6,313 nucleotides of DNA from Bacteroidales bacterium (GTDB lineage Bacteria; Bacteroidota; Bacteroidia; Bacteroidales; FEN-979): positions 1 to 6,313 of the forward strand of contig JAFGNY010000218.1 of NCBI GenBank assembly GCA_016926765.1. The letters run 5' to 3'. A model generated the notes under the pieces. It saw only the letters and a list, made by a program, of their open reading frames with translations, was not told the origin of the DNA and made no database searches. A program made the position numbers and the translations under genes. Below, in pieces: positions 1 through 6,313 of this stretch (the first letter of the stretch is position 1; each line of letters starts with the position of its first letter).

Positions 1-1199
1 AAATCTCCGTTTTCATCATATACCGGGGAGACCGGGACGGTCCGGAAAGGGATGGTATGCTGATAAATGGAAGAGGAGGTGGCGGGATTTGTCTTGACGG
101 CGCTCCCGTAAATGGATTCACCGAGGGTGATGAACCTGTTGAACTGATGTTCGATGTTGTTTCGGAATGAAAAACGATCGGCCCTGGTATCCATGTAAAC
201 CCCTTTCTCTCCCAGGTAGCCGGCCGATAAGAAAAAGTTTGTGTTTTCTTTGTTAGAGGCGATGGAAAGGTTGTATTCCTGCTCCGTCCCGGTTCCGAAC
301 ATCACATCCATCCAGTCTGTATCCGGCAAATCTTCGATGCTTTCCGCCCCGAGCACATCCAGGGTGCTCCCGGTTCCGAAAGCATCCCGTGCCCTGATCC
401 ACTCTTCGGTATTCAGCAACCTGATATCCGTGGTGATGTTCCTCACCCCGTAACGGGCATTGGCACTGATGGTGGCTAGATCCCCTTCCCTGCCCCGCCG
501 GGTGGTGATCAGGATCACCCCTCCTGCGGCCCTGGAACCGTATATGGCTGCCGAACCGGCATCCTTCAGGATCTCGACCGATGCAACATCACGCATGTTC
601 AATCTGAAACCGGCATCCTGCGCAACTCCGTCCACCACATACAGGGGAGCCATCCCGTTCAGGGAGCCTGCACCCCGGATAATGATGTCCGCCTGACTTC
701 CTGGCGTTCCCTCGCCTTTGGTGACCATAACCCCGGCTGCCATCCCGCTGATGGATTCGGCGAGACTCTTCGATGAAAAATCCCTGATGTCTTCGGCCCG
801 GACCGATGAAACCGAACCGGTCAGTTCCGATCGCTTCTGGGTACCGTACCCGATCACCACCACCTCATCGAGCGACTGCACATCCTCCTGTAAAACAACA
901 TTATAAATATCTTTTGCTTCAGTGATCGTTTCCTGGTAGGGTTCGTACCCGACAAATGTAACCTTGAGGATCCCGCCTACGGGGGCGGATAATTCGAAAT
1001 TTCCGTTCAGATCCGTGATGGTGCCTCCTGTCATTTCATCCGAAACATTGACCGTGATGGTCGCACCAACGACGATCTCCTGGTGATTGTCTGTCACACT
1101 TCCCGTGATCGTTTTTTGTTGCTGGGCACGGGCGGGAGTACCTGAAAGATAGCATATGAGACCCGCAGTGCAGGCTACAATTGACTTTAGGTGTTTCAT
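1..1199 (-). CDS. SusC/RagA-family TonB-dependent outer-membrane transporter (N-terminal part, runs off left edge)
   Basis: The gene starts at the ATG complementary to 1197-1199, and 399 uninterrupted codons are visible before the window ends. Residues 1-25 form a signal peptide (basic start, hydrophobic core, cleavage likely after ARA at 23-25). Residues about 30-105 form a carboxypeptidase-regulatory-like beta domain (TDLNGNFEL at 62-70, VGYEPY at 83-88). The SusC signature LDEVVVIGYGTQKR covers 110-123. The TonB plug domain follows, with IIIRGAGSLNG at 172-182, PLYVVDG at 185-191 and LKDAGSAAIYGSRAAGGVI at 211-229. The beta-barrel begins after about 240. Family members usually have about 1,000 residues, so over half lies outside. 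Proteins of this family import oligosaccharides across the outer membrane, with a SusD lipoprotein as lid; that gene would be expected to the left. No clear Shine-Dalgarno sequence precedes the start. The family is certain; the substrate can only be inferred from the neighbours. Confidence 0.96.
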   Translation of the reverse strand, partial: MKHLKSIVACTAGLICYLSGTPARAQQQKTITGSVTDNHQEIVVGATITVNVSDEMTGGTITDLNGNFELSAPVGGILKVTFVGYEPYQETITEAKDIYNVVLQEDVQSLDEVVVIGYGTQKRSELTGSVSSVRAEDIRDFSSKSLAESISGMAAGVMVTKGEGTPGSQADIIIRGAGSLNGMAPLYVVDGVAQDAGFRLNMRDVASVEILKDAGSAAIYGSRAAGGVILITTRRGREGDLATISANARYGVRNITTDIRLLNTEEWIRARDAFGTGSTLDVLGAESIEDLPDTDWMDVMFGTGTEQEYNLSIASNKENTNFFLSAGYLGEKGVYMDTRADRFSFRNNIEHQFNRFITLGESIYGSAVKTNPATSSSIYQHTIPFRTVPVSPVYDENGD

Positions 1200-1238
1200 G
1201 AAAGTAAGTTGTAAGGCAGACGATACTTCTCAGTACAG

Positions 1239-1276
1239 AAAAGAAAAGCGAAGCTTTGATACTCCGCTTTTCTTTT
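1239..1276 (-). terminator. 12-bp perfect hairpin between the 274-residue protein gene and susC
   Basis: Bases 1239-1250 pair perfectly with 1265-1276 around a 14-base loop. In the minus-strand transcript the arms are AAAAGAAAAGCG and CGCTTTTCTTTT, so the 3' arm itself is U-rich, as in an intrinsic terminator. The hairpin begins 16 bases after the stop codon of the upstream gene and ends 39 bases before the SusC start. It could terminate or attenuate transcription, giving less susC than upstream message, or it could be a stem protecting the RNA end in a shared transcript. The lower stem is A/T only and the U-tract is interrupted by C, so termination is likely but not certain. Confidence 0.45.
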
Positions 1277-1292
1277 TATAAAAAAGATTGGC

Positions 1293-2117
1293 TCAATATT
1301 CTCTCACCTTGAACATCTTCAACACCTCGGAAGTCCCGTCTTCCCTCAATATTCTGTGAATATAGAGCCCCTGGCGTGGTTCCCTCTCAAGCAGCTGACC
1401 CATGATCGTATAGTACTCATGGCCGATGATCCGTGCATCCGATTCAATTACCCCGGGAATGCCGGTCGACTGGGGACAGGGCACCGTATATCCTTTTTCC
1501 GGCGTGTTGTTGGAAAGGAACAGTCCGCCTTCATAATCATCACTCCAGATCTCGGGGCTTGTTTTTGTACCGGTGTAGGCAAGCGTTCTGAAAATCGCAC
1601 CGGTTCCCGGATCGATCGCGGTTGCTTCCGGTATTTCCGCAGGCCACATCCACCAGTTGGCACCCGGATTATCGGCAGTGAACTCAAAGCCGAAAACCTG
1701 TCCGTAAATGTAGACAATTGAATCAATGCCGGTTGCCGCTTCCACATTCATCGTGCTTGCCATCTGAATGATATTCCAGGTGGCTGCAAAGATGTTCTCA
1801 TCGATCTGCTTCAGGCGGTTGGTCCCGCCACTCACATCCCCGTAATTGGTCCACTTGTTGATGGCGAGTGCGCGTGTGGCTCCTGCTGCTGTCGGAGTTT
1901 CCTTCAGCCAGTTTACCCAGGGAGTTCCGGTTACATCAACCGCGAATGTGAAGGTTTCATCCGCTTCAATGTCATTTGAAGCTGCAAATGCCCCCTGGGC
2001 ACAATCCCACTTAACGATATAATATCCGTCTGCATCTTTCGGATTATTCAGTGTTTGTGCATTGGAAATCATCATCATCGTTAAGAAAGACAACATGAGT
2101 AAGGTAAATTTTTTCAT
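1293..2117 (-). CDS. Secreted protein of unknown function with T9SS-like C-terminal tail
   Basis: I do not recognise the core of this 274-residue protein. I start it at the ATG complementary to 2115-2117 because that gives a textbook signal peptide (MKKFTLLML, hydrophobic to about 18, cleavage before Q21). An ATG 48 bases further upstream would place a basic stretch of 16 residues in front of it. The mature part (21-225) looks like an all-beta domain rich in aromatics: nine tryptophans, including the cluster NWWMWP at 154-159. It has two cysteines (C39, C214) that could form a disulfide. Residues about 230-274 (YYTIMGQLL, GLYIHRI, EVLKMFKV) resemble the tyrosine/G-Q plus GLYI pattern of T9SS sorting tails, so surface delivery is likely. 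It lies 93 bases upstream of susC on the same strand and diverges from the GH87 gene, which suggests a role in binding or handling the same glycan. That role is inference only. Confidence 0.88.
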   Translation of the reverse strand: MKKFTLLMLSFLTMMMISNAQTLNNPKDADGYYIVKWDCAQGAFAASNDIEADETFTFAVDVTGTPWVNWLKETPTAAGATRALAINKWTNYGDVSGGTNRLKQIDENIFAATWNIIQMASTMNVEAATGIDSIVYIYGQVFGFEFTADNPGANWWMWPAEIPEATAIDPGTGAIFRTLAYTGTKTSPEIWSDDYEGGLFLSNNTPEKGYTVPCPQSTGIPGVIESDARIIGHEYYTIMGQLLEREPRQGLYIHRILREDGTSEVLKMFKVREY

Positions 2118-2147
2118 ACGCTTTGTTTTTATGATTAAACACTGACG

Positions 2148-2183
2148 TAAAGATAAGGAGCGCAACTGCTCGGAGAGGAAAAA
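2148..2183 (-). promoter_or_regulatory. Candidate promoter for the 274-residue protein gene
   Basis: On the minus strand TATCTTTA (2148-2155) matches five of the six fixed bases of the Bacteroidota -7 element TAnnTTTG. A T-rich stretch, TTTTTC (2178-2183), lies about 22 bases upstream, where TTTG would be expected; spacing is near but not ideal. Transcription would start near 2144 and leave a leader of roughly 27 bases. The match is weak and rests on pattern alone. Confidence 0.3.
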
Positions 2184-2190
2184 TCATTGA

Positions 2191-2266
2191 AAATATAGAC
2201 CGTTATATACTCTATATGCTTGTACGACAATTTTTTAATGATTTTACCACATCTAAAAATATAGAT
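2191..2266. promoter_or_regulatory. Repeated ATATAGA/TCTATAT motif in the divergent control region
   Basis: AAATATAGA occurs at 2191-2199 and again at 2257-2265. The inverted form TCTATAT lies at 2211-2217, so 2193-2199 and 2211-2217 make a 7-bp inverted repeat with an 11-base spacer. The right-hand copy also sits in a smaller inverted repeat, ATCTA (2251-2255) and TAGAT (2262-2266). The left pair lies just upstream of the candidate promoter for the minus-strand gene, and the right copy about 97 bases before the GH87 start. The arrangement suits a dimeric activator serving both directions, for example the regulator at 4348-5931. The region is AT-rich, so chance repeats are possible. Confidence 0.3.
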
Positions 2267-2325
2267 CCGAAACAGGGATTTTCCCTTGAATACGGCCCGC
2301 ATCCCTCTGCCCGGGACTGTGCCGG

Positions 2326-2357
2326 TTTAGAAATTTCCAAATCATATCGTAGATTTA
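2326..2357 (+). promoter_or_regulatory. Candidate promoter immediately before the GH87 gene
   Basis: TTTA (2326-2329) and TAGATTTA (2350-2357) are separated by 20 bases, the expected spacing for the Bacteroidota TTTG...TAnnTTTG promoter, each with one mismatch. The -7 element ends only four bases before the ATG at 2362, so the transcript would be leaderless or almost so. No better candidate was seen further upstream on this strand. The unusual position keeps confidence low. Confidence 0.2.
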
Positions 2358-2361
2358 ACAC

Positions 2362-4347
2362 ATGGGAAAAAGGAAAGTGTTTCCGGTTGTACTGTTGTTC
2401 TGCTTTGTTTCGCAAATAAGCGTAAGCGGGCAAAGTGTTTCATTTGCCGATGATGAAAAAGAACGGGGATATTTCGATCGCCCGTACCTGCGATACGAAG
2501 CCGAACCGGGGAAATGCGAGACAGATGGAACCTTTCCGGAACCCACGTTCGACCAGCGATTGATCCATTGCGAGGCATCCAATCAAATTGCCGTTCAGCT
2601 TGTCGCCCGCGACTCCTATGTCCGGTGGACAAGCGATCAGCGTGCAGGTGGACTGACCCTCCGGTTCTCCCTGCCCGACGACCCGGAAGGGAAAGGGACC
2701 ACCGGGACCCTGATATTGTATGTGGAGGGAGATTCCGTGCAAACCATCTTTCTCAACTCGTACTGGGCCTGGCAATATATCTTGAAATCCGGAAGCAAGT
2801 ATCCCGACAATACACCCGATGAGGAAGCCAAGTTTCCGAGAATGCGCTTCGACGAAATTCATTTGAAATTAGACCATAAAATTCCGGAAAATGCAACCTT
2901 CCGGCTGGCCAAGGCCGATGACAACGAGGTGCCCTATACCATCGATTTCGTTGAACTTGAGGAGATTCCGGAAGCCGTTTCCTTTGAATCGGTTACAGAT
3001 GAGAACAAGGTCCTCTACACGCCGGGGGAGGGAAACCTTCCTTACTTTATTTCACAGAACCCGGGTAAAACCATCTATCTTCCAGAAGGAAAATACGAGG
3101 TGGACGACCGGATCATCATCACCGGGGACGGAACGAAATTGACCGGAGCGGGCATGTGGTACACCGAACTCTATTTTACCGCTTCTTCAGATGATAAAAG
3201 CACCTACAACAATCGGGGGATCGAAACCTACAGCAGCAATGTGGTCCTGGAAGGCTTATACCTGAATACGGTCAATAACAAGCGTTATTACGACAACGAT
3301 CCAGTCTACCAGGTGGGGAAAGGGCTCATGGGCAGCTTTGGTTCCGGTTCCGCGATCCGGAACCTGTGGGTTGAACATTTCGAATGCGGGGGATGGATTG
3401 AGGGTGCAGAGAACCTGAATATCCAGCATTCCCGCTTCCGCAACAATTACGCAGATGGTATGAATCTGGCCAACGGATGCAGGAATTCGGTAGTGGAGCA
3501 CTGCAGTTTCCGCAACAACGGAGATGACGACATGGCTTCCTGGTCACGGGCAGAAGGATTGTGTGAGAACAATGCCTACCGGTACTGCATCAGCGAAAAT
3601 AACTGGCGCGCCTCGGGACTGGGTTTTTTCGGCGGGAAACAGAACAGGGCATACAACATTGTGATCACCGACCCCATGGAAGCCGGGTTCCGGGTGACCT
3701 GCGATTTTCCGGGGATGCCGTTCAGCAGCGACGGTTACAGCGAATTATTCAACATCTCTGTGTATAAAGGAGGCGTGGCCAGCGGAACTGCAGGGATCAG
3801 CGGAGATCTGTGGGGAAACCAGCAGGGGGCATTGCATGTGAACAGCAGTACCCGGTATGATCTGCAGAATATCCACATCCACGACATTGATTTTTATGAC
3901 TCGAAAAATGACGCGATCTTTATCGGCAGCACTGTCTATTCCATAAGAAATTTGATATTCAAGGACATATTTATCAACGGGACCGGACGATACGGGATCT
4001 ACTTCTACAACACCAAAGGAAGCGGAAGGTATTGCAATATCCGGTACGAAAACATCGGGGCTTCCTCCGGCACCAATGCGATCCCGTCCTCCTTCACATT
4101 CATCGAGGGTTGCAGCGGTGTATCCGTTCCCGACAGCCAGTCCCCGGGGATCCGGCTCATTTCACTGGACGGGAATCTCCACATCGGGGGGTTGCAAAAC
4201 ACGATGGTGTCGGTGTACGATATCTGGGGAAGAAAGCGATACCACGCATCAGGGCAGAGTGAACCGGTCATTGTTCCCAATTTGAATCCGGGAATTTACA
4301 TTGTCAGCTGGGACGATCACCAGATCAGGAAAGTATTCGTGGATTAG
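2362..4347 (+). CDS. Secreted GH87-family glycoside hydrolase (alpha-1,3-glucanase/mycodextranase type) with T9SS tail
   Basis: This 661-residue protein starts with a signal peptide (MGKRK, hydrophobic to about 22, cleavage before Q24). Residues about 30-205 form a beta-sandwich of the galactose-binding, CBM6/35-like kind (YEAE at 45-48, TGTLILYV at 114-121). Residues about 236-585 are a right-handed parallel beta-helix with repeated short strands such as VVLEGLYL, NLNIQHSRF, SVVEHCSF and NIHIHDIDFYD. The key acids are D365 in YADGMN and D388/D389 in GDDDMASWS. The +23/+24 spacing equals that of the three catalytic Asp residues I recall for GH87 alpha-1,3-glucanases of Bacillus and Paenibacillus. 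Residues about 592-661 are a T9SS type A sorting domain (VYDIWGRK, NPGIYIVSW, final KVFVD), so the enzyme is exported and probably held on the surface. GH87 enzymes are endo-hydrolases of alpha-1,3-glucan or nigeran. A polysaccharide lyase or GH28 is less likely given the Asp pattern. The exact linkage specificity is not visible. Confidence 0.85.
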   Translation: MGKRKVFPVVLLFCFVSQISVSGQSVSFADDEKERGYFDRPYLRYEAEPGKCETDGTFPEPTFDQRLIHCEASNQIAVQLVARDSYVRWTSDQRAGGLTLRFSLPDDPEGKGTTGTLILYVEGDSVQTIFLNSYWAWQYILKSGSKYPDNTPDEEAKFPRMRFDEIHLKLDHKIPENATFRLAKADDNEVPYTIDFVELEEIPEAVSFESVTDENKVLYTPGEGNLPYFISQNPGKTIYLPEGKYEVDDRIIITGDGTKLTGAGMWYTELYFTASSDDKSTYNNRGIETYSSNVVLEGLYLNTVNNKRYYDNDPVYQVGKGLMGSFGSGSAIRNLWVEHFECGGWIEGAENLNIQHSRFRNNYADGMNLANGCRNSVVEHCSFRNNGDDDMASWSRAEGLCENNAYRYCISENNWRASGLGFFGGKQNRAYNIVITDPMEAGFRVTCDFPGMPFSSDGYSELFNISVYKGGVASGTAGISGDLWGNQQGALHVNSSTRYDLQNIHIHDIDFYDSKNDAIFIGSTVYSIRNLIFKDIFINGTGRYGIYFYNTKGSGRYCNIRYENIGASSGTNAIPSSFTFIEGCSGVSVPDSQSPGIRLISLDGNLHIGGLQNTMVSVYDIWGRKRYHASGQSEPVIVPNLNPGIYIVSWDDHQIRKVFVD

Positions 4348-4361
4348 TCAGATCGATCTGA
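4348..4361. repeat. 14-bp perfect palindrome at the junction of two convergent genes
   Basis: TCAGATCGATCTGA reads identically on both strands. It starts at the base after the GH87 stop codon and contains the stop and last codons of the regulator gene (R-S-I-stop). As RNA it could form a 5-bp stem with a TCGA loop in either direction, but no T-run follows on either side, so it is at best a weak terminator core. It could also be a protein-binding site or chance. Confidence 0.5.
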
Positions 4362-5931
4362 TCTCCATGACCTTCTGGGTGAACTGATCCGAAGGGCAGC
4401 TGGCTTTTCCCTTTATTTTTGTTTTGTAGGTGTAAATGGTGTTGACAGAGTAATCCAGAAAACTTGCGATCTTTTCATTGTCATGTATTCCCAGACGAAT
4501 CAAAGCGTAGATTCTCAGATCTGTATTCAGTACCTGGTCATCCTTTAACCGGATTTGCTCTTCGGGCTTAAGGAGGCTGTTGAATTCTTCGACGAAGTTG
4601 GGGAACAATTTCAAAAATATCTTGTCAAACCGTTCATACAGTGCCCTCCTTTCATTTTGAACATTGAGGTTCTGCGGAATTTTCTTCAGTCCTTCGAATT
4701 GCTTCGCCACCACCTTGCGCCGGACCCATTTCTGAAGACTTTCTAATTTTTCGATATACTCTGAATTCTGGTTGAAAAAATAGGCGATGTATTCATCCTT
4801 GATTTTGTTTGCTTCCGTCAGCTTATCATTGGACTCCCGTATGGCGAGCCGTGCCTTGTTAAGCCTCCTGAACGAAATCAGGATGATGACGAGTGCGACG
4901 ATCAAAGCTACAGACAGGAGTGATACGAAGAGAGAGATCTCGGTGATCCTGTCCCGCTGTCTTTTGATCACATTCATCTGTTCCCCCTCGATGATGGGCA
5001 GGATCTGTCCAATCTCCAGTTTCCGGTGACGGGCATTGAAAAACGAAGCGTCATCCAGTGCTTCCATAATATACCGGTAAGCCCGTTGTTCCTCACCTTT
5101 TTCATACAGCAGATTCGCCAGGTTCCGCAATGCCACTGTCTCCATTGTAGCCGTCTGAACATCGGCAATGGCGGCCCGGGCAAAATAGGCAATGGCTTCA
5201 TCGGGAAATCCGGTCATGTGATAAATGTGGCCCAGGCTTGACGTTGCAATGGCGTAGCGGTTTCCTTTCAGTTCAAAATGGTTCATCCAGTATTCAAAGG
5301 CATCCCTTGCACCGTTCCAGTCAGATTGTTTCATTCTGAGCAGACTTTCGATCGCCCAGTACTCACTCGTGCCAGGGACAACAAAAAGCATGGAACTATC
5401 CAGATACATGTTCCCCTTTGAAATGTACTGGGGCATGAAATGCGGATCGCGCACATAGTCTGCCAGATCATAATAAGCGCGTGCCAGAATGGAATAAAGG
5501 CTGCTTTTCAATGAATCGTTTAAGGCATCCGGACTTACCGAGTTGAGGGTATCAATGGCTTCCTTGAAGAGCCCGGAGGAGAGCAGTACGAATCCTTCCC
5601 TGATCCTGACATGACCAGTCAGCGATCTGTCCTGAAGACGAAAGGCAATGTTTTTGGCTTTGTTAATATAGTGTTGGGCCGAGTCGTAAACATACGATTG
5701 GTACTCATCCACCAGCTGAAGGCTCAAGAAGAACCGTTGTTTTAGATCATGGGAAGATCCAGCTGACAGAAGGGCATCCTTTTTCGTTTGTATGGCGGCT
5801 TCTTTCTGTTTAATATATGAACGCTTCTGATCAAGCGTTCTGTCCAGCTCCGGCAGAAGTTCCTTGTACTCCTGCGCTGAAGCACAAAAGAAGCTTGTAA
5901 TCAGCAATATCAGGAATATATTGGATCTCAT
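4348..5931 (-). CDS. Membrane-spanning TPR sensor/transcription regulator (DUF6377-like, SusR-type layout)
   Basis: I start this 527-residue protein at the ATG complementary to 5929-5931 because it gives a clean signal peptide (MRSNIFLILLITSFFCASA, cleavage before Q20). In-frame ATGs at 5958 and 5985 would only lengthen the polar front. Residues about 25-310 are helical with TPR-like repeats, clearest at 233-254 (GHIYHMTGF, EAIAYFARAA) and 270-294 (NLANLLYEKGE), and should lie in the periplasm. A single membrane span covers about 333-353, followed by a charged coiled coil (355-381, with NKIKDEYIAYFF). A LuxR-like helix-turn-helix sits at about 468-507 (LRIYALIRLGI, ASFLDYSVNTIYTYK). This is the layout of the DUF6377 family and of the maltose sensor SusR: sugar bound outside the inner membrane, DNA bound inside. 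It most likely activates the divergent promoters at 2118-2361. It lies 91 bases downstream of the GH8 gene and may share its transcript; its stop codon abuts that of the GH87 gene. Confidence 0.88.
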   Translation of the reverse strand: MRSNIFLILLITSFFCASAQEYKELLPELDRTLDQKRSYIKQKEAAIQTKKDALLSAGSSHDLKQRFFLSLQLVDEYQSYVYDSAQHYINKAKNIAFRLQDRSLTGHVRIREGFVLLSSGLFKEAIDTLNSVSPDALNDSLKSSLYSILARAYYDLADYVRDPHFMPQYISKGNMYLDSSMLFVVPGTSEYWAIESLLRMKQSDWNGARDAFEYWMNHFELKGNRYAIATSSLGHIYHMTGFPDEAIAYFARAAIADVQTATMETVALRNLANLLYEKGEEQRAYRYIMEALDDASFFNARHRKLEIGQILPIIEGEQMNVIKRQRDRITEISLFVSLLSVALIVALVIILISFRRLNKARLAIRESNDKLTEANKIKDEYIAYFFNQNSEYIEKLESLQKWVRRKVVAKQFEGLKKIPQNLNVQNERRALYERFDKIFLKLFPNFVEEFNSLLKPEEQIRLKDDQVLNTDLRIYALIRLGIHDNEKIASFLDYSVNTIYTYKTKIKGKASCPSDQFTQKVMEIRSI

Positions 5932-6022
5932 CTTATCCGGTCCCGTTTTATGTTTCATGATCCGAATCGATACAGTTCCCCGCATGAAAACGAATGATCA
6001 ATCACCGGCCATTTCGTGTTGG

Positions 6023-6313
6023 TCATCCATCAGTTTCCGGCTTGATAATGCGGTAATTCCCGCTCAGGTGCATCAGGCTGAACAGGTACAAAAGGCCGTC
6101 GTAGTAAGGATCGAAATACCCGTCCTCATAGGGTTTCAGCTCGGTATTCCAGAGGGCATCCACAAATTTCCAGCTCTTCGCCTGGGTTCCCATGAGGGAT
6201 GCCGCCGCAGAGGTGGAGACCAGTCCCAGGGAGTGCCGCAGTTTCTGGTATCCCCCCGCCGGGAGGATCCATTCGGGAAGGGTCCCGTCCACATTGAACT
6301 GGTCCTCGAATGT
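6023..6313 (-). CDS. GH8-family glycoside hydrolase, C-terminal 96 residues (runs in from right edge)
   Basis: The frame is open to the window edge, and 96 residues plus a TGA stop are visible. The fragment resembles the last helices of the (alpha/alpha)6 barrel of GH8: SLGLVSTSAAASLMG, then KFVDALWN, then the end motif YYDGLLYLFSLMHLSGNYRI. In GH8 enzymes of Bacteroidota this last block commonly reads like YYDGxLYxxxLLHxSGxFRI, close to the C-terminus. GH8 members hydrolyse beta-1,4 bonds in glucan, xylan, xylo-oligosaccharides or chitosan. The catalytic acid and base lie outside the window, so the specificity cannot be read. No start codon is visible: a GTG at 6292 is in frame, but the coding pattern continues upstream of it. 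The gene precedes the regulator on the same strand with a 91-base gap and no evident terminator, so the two may be co-transcribed. The family call is from memory of the motif, not a search. Confidence 0.75.
   Translation of the reverse strand, partial: TFEDQFNVDGTLPEWILPAGGYQKLRHSLGLVSTSAAASLMGTQAKSWKFVDALWNTELKPYEDGYFDPYYDGLLYLFSLMHLSGNYRIIKPETDG

Noticed and set aside
241..906. Three plus-strand open frames of 62-78 codons
   Set aside because: They lie antisense to the well-conserved SusC coding frame and show no protein-like features; they are shadows.
1356..1747. Overlapping open frames on both strands inside the 274-residue gene
   Set aside because: No signal peptide or recognisable motif; the main frame carries signal peptide, core and tail without a break.
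2212..2862. Several minus- and plus-strand open frames over the control region and GH87 start
   Set aside because: They overlap the GH87 frame, whose signal peptide and domains are clear, and have low-complexity, arginine/proline-rich translations typical of wrong frames.
2362..4347. Pectate lyase, GH28 polygalacturonase or GH55 identity for the beta-helix protein
   Set aside because: The hallmark motifs of those families were not seen, while the D365/D388/D389 spacing agrees with GH87.
5932..5985. Longer start of the regulator at 5985 or 5958
   Set aside because: Both place polar residues before an otherwise perfect signal peptide starting at 5931; they are possible but less likely.
5953..5989. 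7-bp inverted repeat TTTCATG/CATGAAA between the GH8 and regulator genes
   Set aside because: The spacer is 23 bases and the stem A/T-rich, with no T-run; too weak to call a terminator or operator.
1..6313. CRISPR array, tRNA/rRNA, insertion sequence or phage elements
   Set aside because: No regularly spaced repeats, cloverleaf-like segments, transposase motifs or terminal inverted repeats were seen.

Overview
The window reads as part of a polysaccharide utilisation locus (PUL) from a member of the Bacteroidota, probably a Bacteroidales-like lineage. The evidence is a SusC/RagA-type TonB-dependent transporter, a membrane-spanning TPR/DUF6377-type regulator, type IX secretion (T9SS) C-terminal sorting tails, weak or absent Shine-Dalgarno sequences, and promoter candidates resembling the Bacteroidota TTTG/TAnnTTTG type. 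T9SS tails make the genus Bacteroides itself less likely, but the species cannot be named from the sequence.

Layout from left to right. (1) 1-1199, minus strand: the first 399 residues of a SusC-like transporter that continues beyond the left edge; a SusD partner would be expected there. (2) 1293-2117, minus: an unrecognised 274-residue secreted protein with a T9SS-like tail, lying directly upstream of susC in the same direction, with a 12-bp hairpin between the two. (3) 2118-2361: a 244-bp divergent control region with an AT-rich repeated ATATAGA/TCTATAT motif and candidate promoters both ways. (4) 2362-4347, plus: a secreted beta-helix enzyme of 661 residues whose Asp pattern (D365, D388, D389) matches glycoside hydrolase family 87 (alpha-1,3-glucanase/mycodextranase). 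(5) 4348-5931, minus: a 527-residue regulator with signal peptide, TPR-like sensor region, one membrane span, coiled coil and C-terminal helix-turn-helix; its stop codon abuts that of the GH87 gene. (6) 6023-6313, minus: the last 96 residues of a GH8-family hydrolase that enters from the right edge.

How they may work together (inference): the GH87 enzyme is exported by T9SS and cuts an alpha-1,3-linked glucan outside the cell. SusC with its unseen SusD imports the products. The regulator senses a breakdown product in the periplasm and controls the divergent promoters. GH8 acts on a second, probably beta-1,4-linked, polymer. Alpha-1,3-glucan together with a beta-linked glycan such as chitosan or beta-glucan would fit fungal cell wall as a substrate, but the sequence does not prove this. 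No rRNA, tRNA, CRISPR or mobile element was seen, and no gene-free stretch exceeds about 250 bases.
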